Of a stretch of DNA of 64,000 nt, positions 50,785 through 59,983 are shown in pieces. Under the pieces are notes generated by a model that saw only the letters and a list, made by a program, of their open reading frames with translations, searched no databases and was not told the origin of the DNA. This DNA is from Thiocystis minor (lineage in GTDB: Bacteria > Pseudomonadota > Gammaproteobacteria > Chromatiales > Chromatiaceae): positions 62,001 through 126,000 of the forward strand of contig NZ_NHSQ01000084.1 in NCBI RefSeq assembly GCF_016653465.1, read 5' to 3'. A program made the translations under genes and the position numbers. Numbering within the stretch: the first letter of the stretch is position 1; each line of letters opens with the position of its first letter.

Positions 50785-52899
50785 ATGAACAGAAAATTGT
50801 GCTCCGAAACCGGATTCAAGATGAACGCCTTCATCAACACGGGAACGCGCCATCTGCGTCGCGGGCTCCTTCGATTGACTCAAGGACACTCGTTCCGGTC
50901 GCTCTGCCTGGGAGCAGGTCTGCTGTCACTCGCCAACGCTGGATACGCCGTGGAAACGACGGCAGACGACAGTCAACTCAACGACCTGCTCGCGCTCCTG
51001 GAGAACGAAACCGAGCTGGCGACCAAAACAGGCATGAACGCGAACTTCATCCCCGGCATCGCGACCGTTCTGAACGGCGACGAACTGCTCGCGCGCGGCG
51101 CGCGCACCGTTTGGCAGTCGCTGTCGCTGGTGCCCGGCATCGCGCAAGGGCTCGAAATGACCGGCGAGCGCCAGATTTTGAGTCGTGGCGTCGGCTTCGG
51201 CTATGCCTCGGGCAATGTCAAGATCCTGCTCGATGGCGTGTCCATGAACTCCACGCTGCTGGCGACCGCCAATGCGGTGCTTGACATCCCGATCGAGCAG
51301 ATCGAGCGGATCGAGGTCATCCGCGGCCCCGGCTCCTCGGTCTACGGCGAGTATGCCTACGCGGGCGTGGTCAACATCGTCACGCGCAAACAGGCGCGCA
51401 CCCTGCATCTTCAGTCCGGCGAGGACGCGGACAGCGGCGGCGGACTGATCTGGAGCTGGCATGACAAGCAACGGGATCTGACCTTTTCGGTCAACCTGGC
51501 CGGGCTGGAGGGCGACGGCGCGGGCGTGCGGGTCGCGGAGGACGCGCTCCACGCGACTGGCGAGCGGGAACTCTCGAACGCGCCGGGGCGCTCCAACGAG
51601 GCTCATCGCTACCGGGGACTCTTCGCCGACCTGCAATGGGGCGCGACCTTCGCGTCGGTCAAGCTCTTGAACGACGACTACGGCGATCATTTCGGGATCA
51701 ACCATTTTCTGCCGCCGCCGGACCAGAATCTCGCCTCCAGCAATCGTTATCTGACGGCCGAGGTCGGACACGATGTGCGTTTCTCGGAGTCGCTCGACGC
51801 GCGCCTCCGGCTGGAGGCCTTGCAACACGAGCGCGACCGCAACGACCTCTACGTCTTCCCGGCGACCTATCTCGGCGACGCGCCGATCCGCATGGATCAG
51901 GACTATCGCGAAACCCGCCTGCTGGCCGCGGCCGATCTCCATTGGCGGCCCGTCTCGGAGCATGCGCTGCTGTTCGGCCTGGAGGCCAGTCAGGTCGAGG
52001 TCGATCAGGCGAGTTGGGAGTGGAACGGTCTGCCGTTCGAGATTCCCGCGACCTGGCTGGATCTCGATCGCGAGCGGCAAATCCTCGGCGCGATCGTGCA
52101 GGATCAGTTTCGCGTCAGCGAGCGGGTCACGCTGACCGGGACGCTGCGCTATGACGAGTACAGCGATGTGGACGCCTTCCTGAGTCCACGCCTGGCTGCG
52201 GTGTGGCGAGTCGATCCCGCGAACGTGCTCAAATTCCAGTATGCGCGGGCCTTCCGTCCGCCCACCTTCTATGAACTGGAATATGCCGCCTGCCCGTCCC
52301 TGAACGCCAGCGAGATTGCGACCTACGAGCTGGGCTACATCCTGACCAAGCCCCGGTGGGAAGGGCGTCTGACCCTCTTCCACTCCGACCTGACCGACCC
52401 GATCGCCTTCGACGAGAGCGGCCAGGAAGGCTATGTCAACGGCGCGGATGCCCGACTGCGCGGGATCGAACTGGAATACGTGCATCGACTCGGCTCCAAG
52501 GTCAAGCTCGATGCCAACCTGTCCTACGTGGACGCCACACGACCCGCCACCGGCGAGGCGCTGACGGGCGGCGCCAGCCTGCTCGGCAATCTGGCGCTGC
52601 TTTGGAAACCGCGGGAACGCTGGACCGCGGCGTTGCAACTGCGCTATGTCGGGGAGCGTCAGCGACAGGATCTGCCCGGACGCAAAGCGATCGATCCCTA
52701 CGCCCAATGGGATTGCACCCTGAATTACCGCACACCGCTCAAGGGACTGTTCGCCTCCCTGGGGGTCAAGAACCTGACCGACGCGGACATTCGCTATCCC
52801 GATCAGCTCACCAGTTTCGGCGGGGTCGATCTCCCCTATCCGGACGGCTACCCGCGCCCCGGCCGGCGCTGGTGGCTGTCGGTCGGTTACGACTTCTGA
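50785..52899 (+). CDS. TonB-dependent outer-membrane receptor
   Basis: 704 residues. A long N-terminal signal region (hydrophobic core SLCLGAGLLSLANAGYA) is followed by a plug domain (ELLARGARTVWQSLSLVPGI, VKILLDGVSMNS, IERIEVIRGPGSSVYGEYAY, GVVNIVT) and a beta-barrel that ends with aromatic WWLSVGYDF. No clear TonB box is visible. Substrate unknown. The YfiR-like gene begins 17 bp after it, and the cyclase overlaps that in turn, so the three form an operon. A shorter start at 50821 is possible. Confidence 0.85.
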   Translation: MNRKLCSETGFKMNAFINTGTRHLRRGLLRLTQGHSFRSLCLGAGLLSLANAGYAVETTADDSQLNDLLALLENETELATKTGMNANFIPGIATVLNGDELLARGARTVWQSLSLVPGIAQGLEMTGERQILSRGVGFGYASGNVKILLDGVSMNSTLLATANAVLDIPIEQIERIEVIRGPGSSVYGEYAYAGVVNIVTRKQARTLHLQSGEDADSGGGLIWSWHDKQRDLTFSVNLAGLEGDGAGVRVAEDALHATGERELSNAPGRSNEAHRYRGLFADLQWGATFASVKLLNDDYGDHFGINHFLPPPDQNLASSNRYLTAEVGHDVRFSESLDARLRLEALQHERDRNDLYVFPATYLGDAPIRMDQDYRETRLLAAADLHWRPVSEHALLFGLEASQVEVDQASWEWNGLPFEIPATWLDLDRERQILGAIVQDQFRVSERVTLTGTLRYDEYSDVDAFLSPRLAAVWRVDPANVLKFQYARAFRPPTFYELEYAACPSLNASEIATYELGYILTKPRWEGRLTLFHSDLTDPIAFDESGQEGYVNGADARLRGIELEYVHRLGSKVKLDANLSYVDATRPATGEALTGGASLLGNLALLWKPRERWTAALQLRYVGERQRQDLPGRKAIDPYAQWDCTLNYRTPLKGLFASLGVKNLTDADIRYPDQLTSFGGVDLPYPDGYPRPGRRWWLSVGYDF

Positions 52900-52916
52900 C
52901 GACACCCGCGCCCGCC

Positions 52917-53507
52917 ATGCCCCTCATCGCCCCCGTACTGACTCGGTTGCCGTGGCTCGTCCTCTCGCTGTGCCTGCCGCTATGGGTCGGAATGCCCGTG
53001 GCGCGCGCCGAAACCCCGGCGCTCTGGCAGGAGGACGCGCAACGCCTGCGGGTAGGACTGAAGCTCTTTCCCGCCTGTCTGGGCGCGCTGGAAGCGCTGG
53101 ATGACGCGCTCGCCCAGGACGGCTCGCTGCGGGTGCTGGTCGTCTATGAAGGCTCCGAGGCGCCCGCTCGGCAGGCCGTCTCCAGCCTGGAGACCATCGA
53201 CCGGATCCGCGGCCATCCGCTGCGCGCGAGCATCCTGTCCGCCAGCGCGCTCGATCAGGGGACCGGCGGGCCGGCGGCCGGGATCTTCGTCGCCAGCCTT
53301 GGATTGACGCCAAAACGCCTGCGAACCTGGTCCGAGCGTGACAATATCATGGTGTTTTCGCCCTTCGCCGGCGCCGTGGAGGCGGGCGCGGTGGCCGGTA
53401 TCCATGTTGCCGATCGCATCCTTCCGGCGATCAACCGAACCCAGGCGCAACGCGCCCGCGTCCGGTTCAAGCCGTTCTTTCTGAAGGTGGCCTGGCAATA
53501 TGACTAA
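52917..53507 (+). CDS. YfiR-like (DUF4154) periplasmic protein
   Basis: 196 residues with a signal peptide ending near VARA-ETPAL. The mature domain resembles YfiR/DUF4154: LRVGLKLFPACLGALEALDD, LRVLVVYEGSEAP, IRGHPLRASILSA, GIFVASLGL and a final IHVADRILPAINRTQAQRAR. In Pseudomonas, YfiR binds and represses a periplasmic sensor of a diguanylate cyclase. Here the next gene is a membrane cyclase and overlaps by 8 bp, so a repressor-like or sensor role is a reasonable inference. The two-Cys pattern of classical YfiR is reduced to one Cys in the mature protein. Confidence 0.65.
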   Translation: MPLIAPVLTRLPWLVLSLCLPLWVGMPVARAETPALWQEDAQRLRVGLKLFPACLGALEALDDALAQDGSLRVLVVYEGSEAPARQAVSSLETIDRIRGHPLRASILSASALDQGTGGPAAGIFVASLGLTPKRLRTWSERDNIMVFSPFAGAVEAGAVAGIHVADRILPAINRTQAQRARVRFKPFFLKVAWQYD

Positions 53508-54936
53508 GACCGCCTTCACCGCCTTCGCCGCCTTCCTTCCTCGCTCGCCGAGGTCGGAGAGAAATCTCGCGTTGATCTTCGGCCTGCTCGGTCTGATGCT
53601 CACCGCCCTGATCGCGCTGCATTGGTTCCTCGTGCTGGAACCGACTCTACGCGCCGAGGCCGAGAGCCGGGCAACCGCCCTGGCTACCGCGAATCTTCAG
53701 GAGATCGGGAAACTGCTCGGGAGCGACCAACCGCCAGAGCGCCTGAAGCAGGAGTTGCTGACCGCCCTGGACGCCATCCTGCTGCTCAAGGAACAGCCTA
53801 CGGGGGTGCCATTCATCCAGAGGATCGAAGTGCGCTTCGACGATGGCGAGTTGGATGCGCCACTCGGGAGCCTCGACCTCTGCCGGGGGATCGGCAAGCA
53901 GGAGTGCGCGAACTGTTTCGTCGCCGACATCCCGATCTACCATCCGCGCAGTCATCAGCTCATCGGGATCGCGACCTGTTACTCCAACCCCTGGGTGTTC
54001 GAGCACCTGGTCCTGGATATCCGCGTCAAGCTGCTCTGGGTGGTCGGGTTCGTGCTGCTGCTGATCGGCATCGCCTGGCTGGAAACCAGCAGGCTGCTGC
54101 GGCGTCTGGGCGAAAGCGAGTCCAATCTGCGCAATGTCATTGAGGCCGCCCCCTTCCCCATGATGCTTCACGAGCCCAACCAGCTCGGATTGCGTCAGGC
54201 CAATCGCGCGGCCAAGGACTATCTCGCGCTCCGCGAGGATGCCACCGGCCACTTCTCCAGCGAACCCTGGCTGGCGCTCCATGCCGCGGGTTTGCCGGGC
54301 GACGACGGCGAGGCCCGCGAAATGCCCGTCCCCGCCGCGGACGGGACGCCGCGCTGGGCCTTGGTCTCGGCGATCCCCTTGCGGTTTTCCGGCGCGGCCA
54401 GCCGGCTCGTCTCGCTGGTCGACGTCTCCGACATGAAGCAGCGTCAGGACGAACTGCGCGCGGCATCGCTCACCGACGGACTCACCGGACTCGCCAACCG
54501 GCGCTATTTGTTTCTGCGCATGGCCAAGGAGATCGAGTTGGTCAATCGGTATGGCAACGCCTTGGCAATCATCCTGCTCGATCTGGATCTGTTTAAAACC
54601 ATCAACGACACCTACGGGCATCGGGTTGGCGATGAGGTTCTGGTCCAGGTCGCCGCCACGCTCGGCACCTGCATTCGTGACGTCGATGTCGCCGGGCGCT
54701 ACGGCGGCGAGGAATTTCTCGTGATCCTGCCGCACGCGGACGTCGCGAAGGCTCGGGATATCGCCGAGCGAATCCGCATCAATCTCAAGGCGTTGAAGTG
54801 GCCGCAGCCGCGCCTGCGGGTGACTATGAGCGCGGGCGTCCAGGAATACCGCAGCGAGAGTCTCGACGAATTCGTCGAGGCTGCGGATCGCAAGCTGTAT
54901 CAGGCGAAAGAGAGCGGGCGGGATCGGGTGGTTTAA
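53500..54936 (+). CDS. Membrane diguanylate cyclase with periplasmic sensor and PAS
   Basis: 478 residues. TM1 at about 24-46, a periplasmic domain (about 47-172), TM2 (about 175-198), a PAS-like region (about 207-318) and GGDEF (about 322-478) with active-site RYGGEEF and inhibitory-type RxxD absent. The periplasmic domain carries four Cys in LCRGIGKQECANCF and a later IATCYSN, a cluster that may bind a metal or haem. It makes c-di-GMP. Translationally coupled to the YfiR-like gene (ATG overlaps its stop by 8 bp), so it is the probable target of that protein. Confidence 0.85.
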   Translation: MTKTAFTAFAAFLPRSPRSERNLALIFGLLGLMLTALIALHWFLVLEPTLRAEAESRATALATANLQEIGKLLGSDQPPERLKQELLTALDAILLLKEQPTGVPFIQRIEVRFDDGELDAPLGSLDLCRGIGKQECANCFVADIPIYHPRSHQLIGIATCYSNPWVFEHLVLDIRVKLLWVVGFVLLLIGIAWLETSRLLRRLGESESNLRNVIEAAPFPMMLHEPNQLGLRQANRAAKDYLALREDATGHFSSEPWLALHAAGLPGDDGEAREMPVPAADGTPRWALVSAIPLRFSGAASRLVSLVDVSDMKQRQDELRAASLTDGLTGLANRRYLFLRMAKEIELVNRYGNALAIILLDLDLFKTINDTYGHRVGDEVLVQVAATLGTCIRDVDVAGRYGGEEFLVILPHADVAKARDIAERIRINLKALKWPQPRLRVTMSAGVQEYRSESLDEFVEAADRKLYQAKESGRDRVV

Positions 54937-55004
54937 ACCCTCTTCCGAGAGAAGACCGATCTTTCTGATCTAAGCTTTTGTAATAATTAAAAATACTTAA
55001 AAAC

Positions 55005-55126
<122 letters not shown>

Positions 55127-55164
55127 ACAACCTGTCGGCGGTCCCAGGGGTTGGCGCAAAACCG

Positions 55165-56421
55165 TCAGCCCTTCATCGAGGAAAAGAACTCGTCATTGGT
55201 CTTGGTCGCCTTGAGCTTGTCGTGCAGAAACTCCATCGCGGCCAGTTCGTCCATCGGATGCAGGATCTTGCGCAGAATCCACATCTTCTGAAGCTCCGCC
55301 TGACCCATCAGCAACTCCTCGCGGCGGGTGCCGGAGCGGTTGATGTTGATCGAGGGGAAGATCCGACGTTCGGCGATACGGCGATCCATGTGAATCTCCA
55401 TGTTGCCGGTACCCTTGAATTCCTCGTAGATGACATCGTCCATGCGCGAGCCGGTATCGACCAGCGCGGTCGCCAGAATCGTCAGACTGCCGCCTTCCTC
55501 GACATTGCGGGCCGCACCGAAAAAGCGTTTTGGCCGTTGCAGCGCGTTGGCGTCCACGCCGCCGGTCAGCACCTTGCCGGAGGAGGGCACCACGGTGTTA
55601 TAGGCGCGCGCCAGGCGGGTGATCGAATCGAGCAGAATCACCACGTCGAGTTTGTGCTCGACCAGCCGCTTGGCCTTTTCGATCACCATCTCGGCGACCT
55701 GGACATGACGGGTGGCGGGTTCGTCGAAAGTACTGGAGATCACCTCGCCGCGCACCGAACGGCTCATTTCGGTGACCTCTTCCGGACGCTCGTCGATCAG
55801 CAACACGATCAGATAACAGTCCGGATGATTGTGTCCGATGGATTGCGCGATATTCTGCAACATCATGGTCTTACCGGCCTTGGGCGGGGAGACGATGAGT
55901 CCGCGCTGGCCCTTGCCGATGGGTGCCACCAGATCGATCGTGCGCGCCGTGATGTCCTCGGTGCTGCCGTTGCCGATCTCCAGCGTGAGCCGCTTGTTGG
56001 CGAACAGCGGGGTGAAGTTCTCGAACAGGATCTTCGACTTGGCGTTCTCGGGCCGGTCGAAGTTGATGTCGTTGACCTTCAGCAGCGCGAAATAGCGTTC
56101 GCCGTCCTTGGGCGGACGAATCTTGCCGGAAATGGTGTCGCCGGTGCGTAGCGCGAAGCGGCGGATCTGGCTGGGCGAGACATAGATGTCGTCGGGGCCG
56201 GCCAGGTAGGAAGCATCGGCGGAGCGCAGAAAGCCGAAGCCGTCCGAGAGGATTTCCAGTACGCCGTCGCCGGAAATATCCTCGCCCCGCTTGGCCTGCG
56301 CCTTGAGGATGGCAAAGATCAGATCCTGTTTGCGCGAGCGTCCGACGCCCTCGATTTCCATGGATTGAGCCAGGGCAACCAACTCGGGCACGGGCGTTTT
56401 CTTCAGTTCGGTTAGATTCAT
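55165..56421 (-). CDS. rho: Transcription termination factor Rho
   Basis: 418 residues, normal length. The N-terminal RNA-binding domain ([20 protein letters not shown]) and ATPase core with [37 protein letters not shown] and the Q/R-loops ([20 protein letters not shown]) are present, as are the secondary-site residues near the end ([10 protein letters not shown]). It terminates transcription using a hexameric ATPase. trxA lies 183 bp upstream on the same strand and rhlB diverges, as in E. coli. Confidence 0.95.
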   Translation of the reverse strand: MNLTELKKTPVPELVALAQSMEIEGVGRSRKQDLIFAILKAQAKRGEDISGDGVLEILSDGFGFLRSADASYLAGPDDIYVSPSQIRRFALRTGDTISGKIRPPKDGERYFALLKVNDINFDRPENAKSKILFENFTPLFANKRLTLEIGNGSTEDITARTIDLVAPIGKGQRGLIVSPPKAGKTMMLQNIAQSIGHNHPDCYLIVLLIDERPEEVTEMSRSVRGEVISSTFDEPATRHVQVAEMVIEKAKRLVEHKLDVVILLDSITRLARAYNTVVPSSGKVLTGGVDANALQRPKRFFGAARNVEEGGSLTILATALVDTGSRMDDVIYEEFKGTGNMEIHMDRRIAERRIFPSININRSGTRREELLMGQAELQKMWILRKILHPMDELAAMEFLHDKLKATKTNDEFFSSMKG

Positions 56422-56524
56422 CGCGATTTTCGTTAAGGACAGAGGTCGTGGCTGGTCGGCAGCGCCCGTGAAGGGCCGGAGTCGCGCGGGAAGGCGACTG
56501 AAGGGCGGCAGCTTACCGGAGAGA

Positions 56525-56544
56525 GGGCGCCCGGTCGGGCGCCC
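56525..56544 (-). terminator. GC-rich hairpin after trxA
   Basis: GGGCGCCCGGTCGGGCGCCC can form an 8-bp stem with a 4-nt loop in the trxA transcript. The following sequence on that strand is CTCTCTCC rather than a pure U-run, so it is a weak intrinsic terminator or a pause hairpin between trxA and rho. Confidence 0.4.
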
Positions 56545-56604
56545 CGTGTTGGTTTGTTCCAGGTGGTTTCGTGAAAAACACGCGGATCTGGTCGGCGCGT
56601 CGTT

Positions 56605-56931
56605 TCAAAGATTGCTATCGATGAAGGCCGTCAGTTGCGACTTGGACACGGCGCCGACCTTGGTCGCCTCGACCTCGCCGGCGCGAAACAGCATCAGCGT
56701 CGGGATGCCGCGAATGCCGTAGCGCGGCGGCGTGCCGGGGTTTTCGTCGATATTGAGTTTGGCGACCTTGAGCCGGCCCGCGTATTCCCCGGCAATCTCG
56801 TCGAGCACCGGCGCGATCATCTTGCACGGCCCGCACCAGTCGGCCCAGTAATCCACGAGCACGGGTTCGGGGGATTTCAAAACCTCTTCTTCGAAAGAGT
56901 CATCGGTCACATGGACGATGCTATCGCTCAC
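56605..56931 (-). CDS. trxA: Thioredoxin
   Basis: 108 residues, starting with GTG (SDSIVHVTD) and a GGGAGA 8-13 nt upstream. Active site WCGPC (Trp32, Cys33, Cys36) and the cis-Pro in RGIPTLMLF are the classical housekeeping thioredoxin pattern; the protein is cytoplasmic. It is a general disulfide reductant. The surrounding order rhlB (divergent) - trxA - rho is the conserved gammaproteobacterial arrangement. Confidence 0.93.
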   Translation of the reverse strand: MSDSIVHVTDDSFEEEVLKSPEPVLVDYWADWCGPCKMIAPVLDEIAGEYAGRLKVAKLNIDENPGTPPRYGIRGIPTLMLFRAGEVEATKVGAVSKSQLTAFIDSNL

Positions 56932-57156
56932 TGAAGTTATCTCCCATTTGTATTTTGCATTGAGTTGTGTGAAAGGCGTGATGACCGGCCTGTGAAGGCG
57001 GCGCGCGGATCGGCTTGAGGAGCGGGCGGGCGGATTGGCGTTGATAACAGCCCTTGGGTAAGATGCTATTTGATCCAAAGCGAAGACAATTTGCAAGCCT
57101 TGCCCGTTCGCGAGGCTCATGGCCTCAACGATCGACAATTCCGACACCCAATTTTC

Positions 57157-58887
57157 ATGACAGATAAACATCTCACCCAGGTCCGTTTCGACAGCTTCGA
57201 CCTCGATCCGCGTATCCTGGCTGGCCTCGCCGATGCGGGCTTTTCCCGCTGCACCCCGATTCAGGCCGAAACCCTCCCGATCGCCCTGGCCGGTCGCGAT
57301 GTCGCTGGTCAGGCCCAGACCGGTACCGGCAAGACCGCCGCCTTTCTGCTGGTCGTCATGCAGCGACTGCTCAACACGCCGCCACCGCCGCCGGGACAGA
57401 TCAGCCACCCGCGCGCGCTGATTCTGGCGCCGACGCGCGAACTGGCGGTACAGATCCATCGCGACACGTTGCTGCTCGCCACCCACACCGGACTGCGCAG
57501 CGGCCTGGTCTACGGCGGCACCGGCTATCAACAGCAACGCGACGATCTCGCCGCCGGGGTCGATATCCTCATCGGCACGCCGGGACGCCTGATCGACTAT
57601 CTGAAACAAAACGTCTTCGATCTCAAAGCCATCGAAGTCGTGGTACTCGACGAGGCGGACCGCATGTTCGATCTCGGATTCATCAAGGACATCCGTTTTC
57701 TGCTGCGCCGGATGCCGCCCCCCGAGTCGCGGCTTGGCATGCTGTTCTCGGCCACGCTTTCCTATCGGGTGACCGAACTCGCCTACGAGCACATGAACCG
57801 CCCGCAACTGATCAAGATCGAGACCGACAAGATCACCGCCGACCGCGTGCGTCAGTGCTGTTACATGACCTCCAACGAGGAAAAGATCCCGCTGCTGATC
57901 GGACTGGTGCGCGGCTGGGAGGATGCCCGCATCATGGTCTTCGTCAACACCAAGCGCGAGGCGGACCGGGTCTGGGGCTATCTGCAGGGCAACGGCATCA
58001 ACACCGCCGTGCTCTCGGGCGACGTGCCGCAGAGCAAGCGTCTCAAGCTGCTACGCGATTTCACCGAAGGCCGGCTGCCGGTGCTGGTCGGCACCGACGT
58101 GGCCGCGCGCGGTCTGCACATCCCGGACGTGACCCATGTGGTCAACTACGACCTGCCGGAAGATCCCGAGGATTACGTTCACCGCATCGGCCGCACCGCG
58201 CGCGCCGGCGCGGCCGGCGACGCCATCGGCTTCGTCTGCGAGACCTACGCCTTCTGCCTGCCCGATATCGAAACCTTCATCGGCGCCAAGATTCCGGTCT
58301 TCCCGGTGGACCCGGCGCTGCTGGCCGAGGTGGATCCGCGCAGCCGATTGCGTCCGGCCCGCGAGGACCGGGAAGAACGGCGCGACGGACGCGGCACCCG
58401 CAGCGCGGCACCCGCGCGTGGCGAGCGGACCAGGCGTGAGGGTCCGGGTGCGCGCGAGGAGCGGAGCCGGGCGTCAACGCCAAGGCGCGTTTCCGAAGCC
58501 AGGCCAACGGCGTCAGTCAAACCCGCTGAAGCGACGGTGCCGGTCGCCGCGCCGGTCTCGACACCCGCGCTCACGATCGCTCCAGACATTCAACCGATCC
58601 CGCATGTGCTTCCGCCAACGTCTCCCGCCAGGGTCCGGCGGCCGGCGTCAACCCGTCCCAAGGTCGAGCGGGCCGCCTTGACCAGTCGACCGCTCTCCCC
58701 GGTGACACCGAAACCCGAGCCCGCCCCAGCCACGTTGACCGTGCCGGTCGCGGAGTCCGGTTCGGAACCGGCGACGAGCGTCGACGAGACCAAGCCCAAG
58801 CGCCGCCGGCGTCGGCGCAAACCGACCGACAGCGGAGCGGAAGAGCAGCAAGTCAGCTCGAATCCGACGCCGGAAACCGTGGCATAA
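57157..58887 (+). CDS. rhlB: DEAD-box RNA helicase RhlB
   Basis: 576 residues from MTDKHLTQ. Helicase core to about residue 395: Q motif (TPIQAETL), [28 protein letters not shown], motif V ([11 protein letters not shown]) and [10 protein letters not shown]. RhlB works in the RNA degradosome and in mRNA unwinding; neighbours trxA and rho support the name. The C-terminal about 175 residues are an Arg/Ala/Pro-rich extension ([20 protein letters not shown] and later KRRRRRRKP), much longer than E. coli RhlB (421 residues), probably an RNA- or RNase E-binding tail. Confidence 0.9.
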   Translation: MTDKHLTQVRFDSFDLDPRILAGLADAGFSRCTPIQAETLPIALAGRDVAGQAQTGTGKTAAFLLVVMQRLLNTPPPPPGQISHPRALILAPTRELAVQIHRDTLLLATHTGLRSGLVYGGTGYQQQRDDLAAGVDILIGTPGRLIDYLKQNVFDLKAIEVVVLDEADRMFDLGFIKDIRFLLRRMPPPESRLGMLFSATLSYRVTELAYEHMNRPQLIKIETDKITADRVRQCCYMTSNEEKIPLLIGLVRGWEDARIMVFVNTKREADRVWGYLQGNGINTAVLSGDVPQSKRLKLLRDFTEGRLPVLVGTDVAARGLHIPDVTHVVNYDLPEDPEDYVHRIGRTARAGAAGDAIGFVCETYAFCLPDIETFIGAKIPVFPVDPALLAEVDPRSRLRPAREDREERRDGRGTRSAAPARGERTRREGPGAREERSRASTPRRVSEARPTASVKPAEATVPVAAPVSTPALTIAPDIQPIPHVLPPTSPARVRRPASTRPKVERAALTSRPLSPVTPKPEPAPATLTVPVAESGSEPATSVDETKPKRRRRRRKPTDSGAEEQQVSSNPTPETVA

Positions 58888-59010
58888 AACTCGGCGGCTT
58901 GCTGGGCGAAGCGCTCCTCGAAGATCCGCTCGTTCTTGAAGCGGTTGAACCAGCTCTCGGTAGGGGTATTGTCCCAGCCGTTTCCCTGGCGGCTCATGGA
59001 CCGCTTTAGT
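58888..59010 (-). pseudogene. IS3-family transposase OrfB fragment
   Basis: The minus strand encodes MSRQGNGWDNTPTESWFNRF and then [19 protein letters not shown], the hallmark of the rve (integrase core) C-terminus of IS3 OrfB with the DDE glutamate in TESW. Only about 40 residues survive, immediately beyond the rhlB stop codon. No inverted repeats or OrfA are seen nearby. Confidence 0.75.
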
Positions 59011-59027
59011 GTCTCTCGTAACACTTG

Positions 59028-59425
59028 GGCGTGACTCCCGATTTTTGATGTTTTCCGCCCACTGGAGGCGAGTGTCATGAGGAGATGAGGATCACGTTCA
59101 TGGGATCCTCGATTCCTCCAAATCTCCGGTAGGCACAGCAAATGATGAGCATCTTTGTTGAGGTCGGGTAGCATCCGGACACGCGGACGCCCATCGACCA
59201 GTTCGTCTTTGACTGCGGCTCGGGTCTGCGCCACTGGACGCATCGGTGACCGCTCTGGGTCGATTCTCCCGACCTTCTTTCTGACCGCTGAGGCGGTGTG
59301 GCAATGCGGGCAACATCGCCGGTGGCGAAGCGGGCGAATCTTGGAAATTCGCGACGAAATCGTTTTGGAAACAACAACTGCCCGGAACGGAACGATCCTG
59401 GACGGATTGGTCGAGGACAGTCAAA
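59028..59425 (-). other. Unassigned stretch with a CxxC-type open frame
   Basis: The minus frame is open for about 130 codons and contains CCPHCH and a basic region (ASAVRKKVGRIDPERSPMRP), which could be a zinc-ribbon remnant of a mobile element, but there is no convincing start, family or codon pattern. The AT-rich tract 59540-59570 lies next to the tRNA 3' end. I would not annotate a gene here. Confidence 0.2.
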
Positions 59426-59569
59426 GTGTCAGATGCGACAAAGACAGAATGAAGGAGAATCTCAGGCGACTGTCGCCTGAACCGATGTCGCAGTGGGGGA
59501 CTAATTGGGGGGCCGCTTAAATCAATGATGACATAACCGGCTGAATAAAAAATAATTTATTTATTTAAT

Positions 59570-59659
<90 letters not shown>

Positions 59660-59735
59660 GGGAACGGTCGATCTGCACTGAAATGCAGACCGGGCATTCT
59701 AATCCTGGGTCCGCTTCCTGTCTATCCGATTCAGC

Positions 59736-59885
59736 CTCAACCAGCAATTCTCATTTTGAGGTAGGTGCCCGCTTGCGGTTGATGGAGGTTGGCAGACCCA
59801 AAGGCTTTGGCAGGTCATGTCGCCTGCAAGCGGGCTCCGACGATGGCGGATGACACCAAAATGAGCACGGCTGAACCTCAACGCC
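59736..59885. repeat. Imperfect inverted-repeat element between tRNA-Ser and lon
   Basis: Ends carry CAGCAATTCTCATTTTG and, as complement, CAGCCGTGCTCATTTTG (13 of 17 equal); both halves also contain GCCCGCTTGC. Non-coding; possibly a decayed small mobile element. Nothing else is visible in 59660-59983 apart from the hairpin at 59954. Confidence 0.45.
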
Positions 59886-59953
59886 TGCTAATTTTGTCTG
59901 AACTGAACCAGCCAGCCAGGGTCCGCGTAGCCCGGCCATCCTGGCTTGGTTTT

Positions 59954-59972
59954 CCAGGGCTTACAGCCCTGG
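59954..59972. terminator. CCAGGGCT/AGCCCTGG hairpin downstream of lon
   Basis: 8-bp perfect stem with a 3-nt loop, 11 bp beyond the lon stop. On the lon transcript it is followed by AAAACC rather than U's, so termination may need Rho. Confidence 0.4.
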
Positions 59973-59983
59973 CGGTGCAAACC

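Noticed and set aside
59155-59520. Plus-strand frame near the IS3 remnant
   Set aside because: No start signal or recognisable motif; composition differs from real genes in the window.
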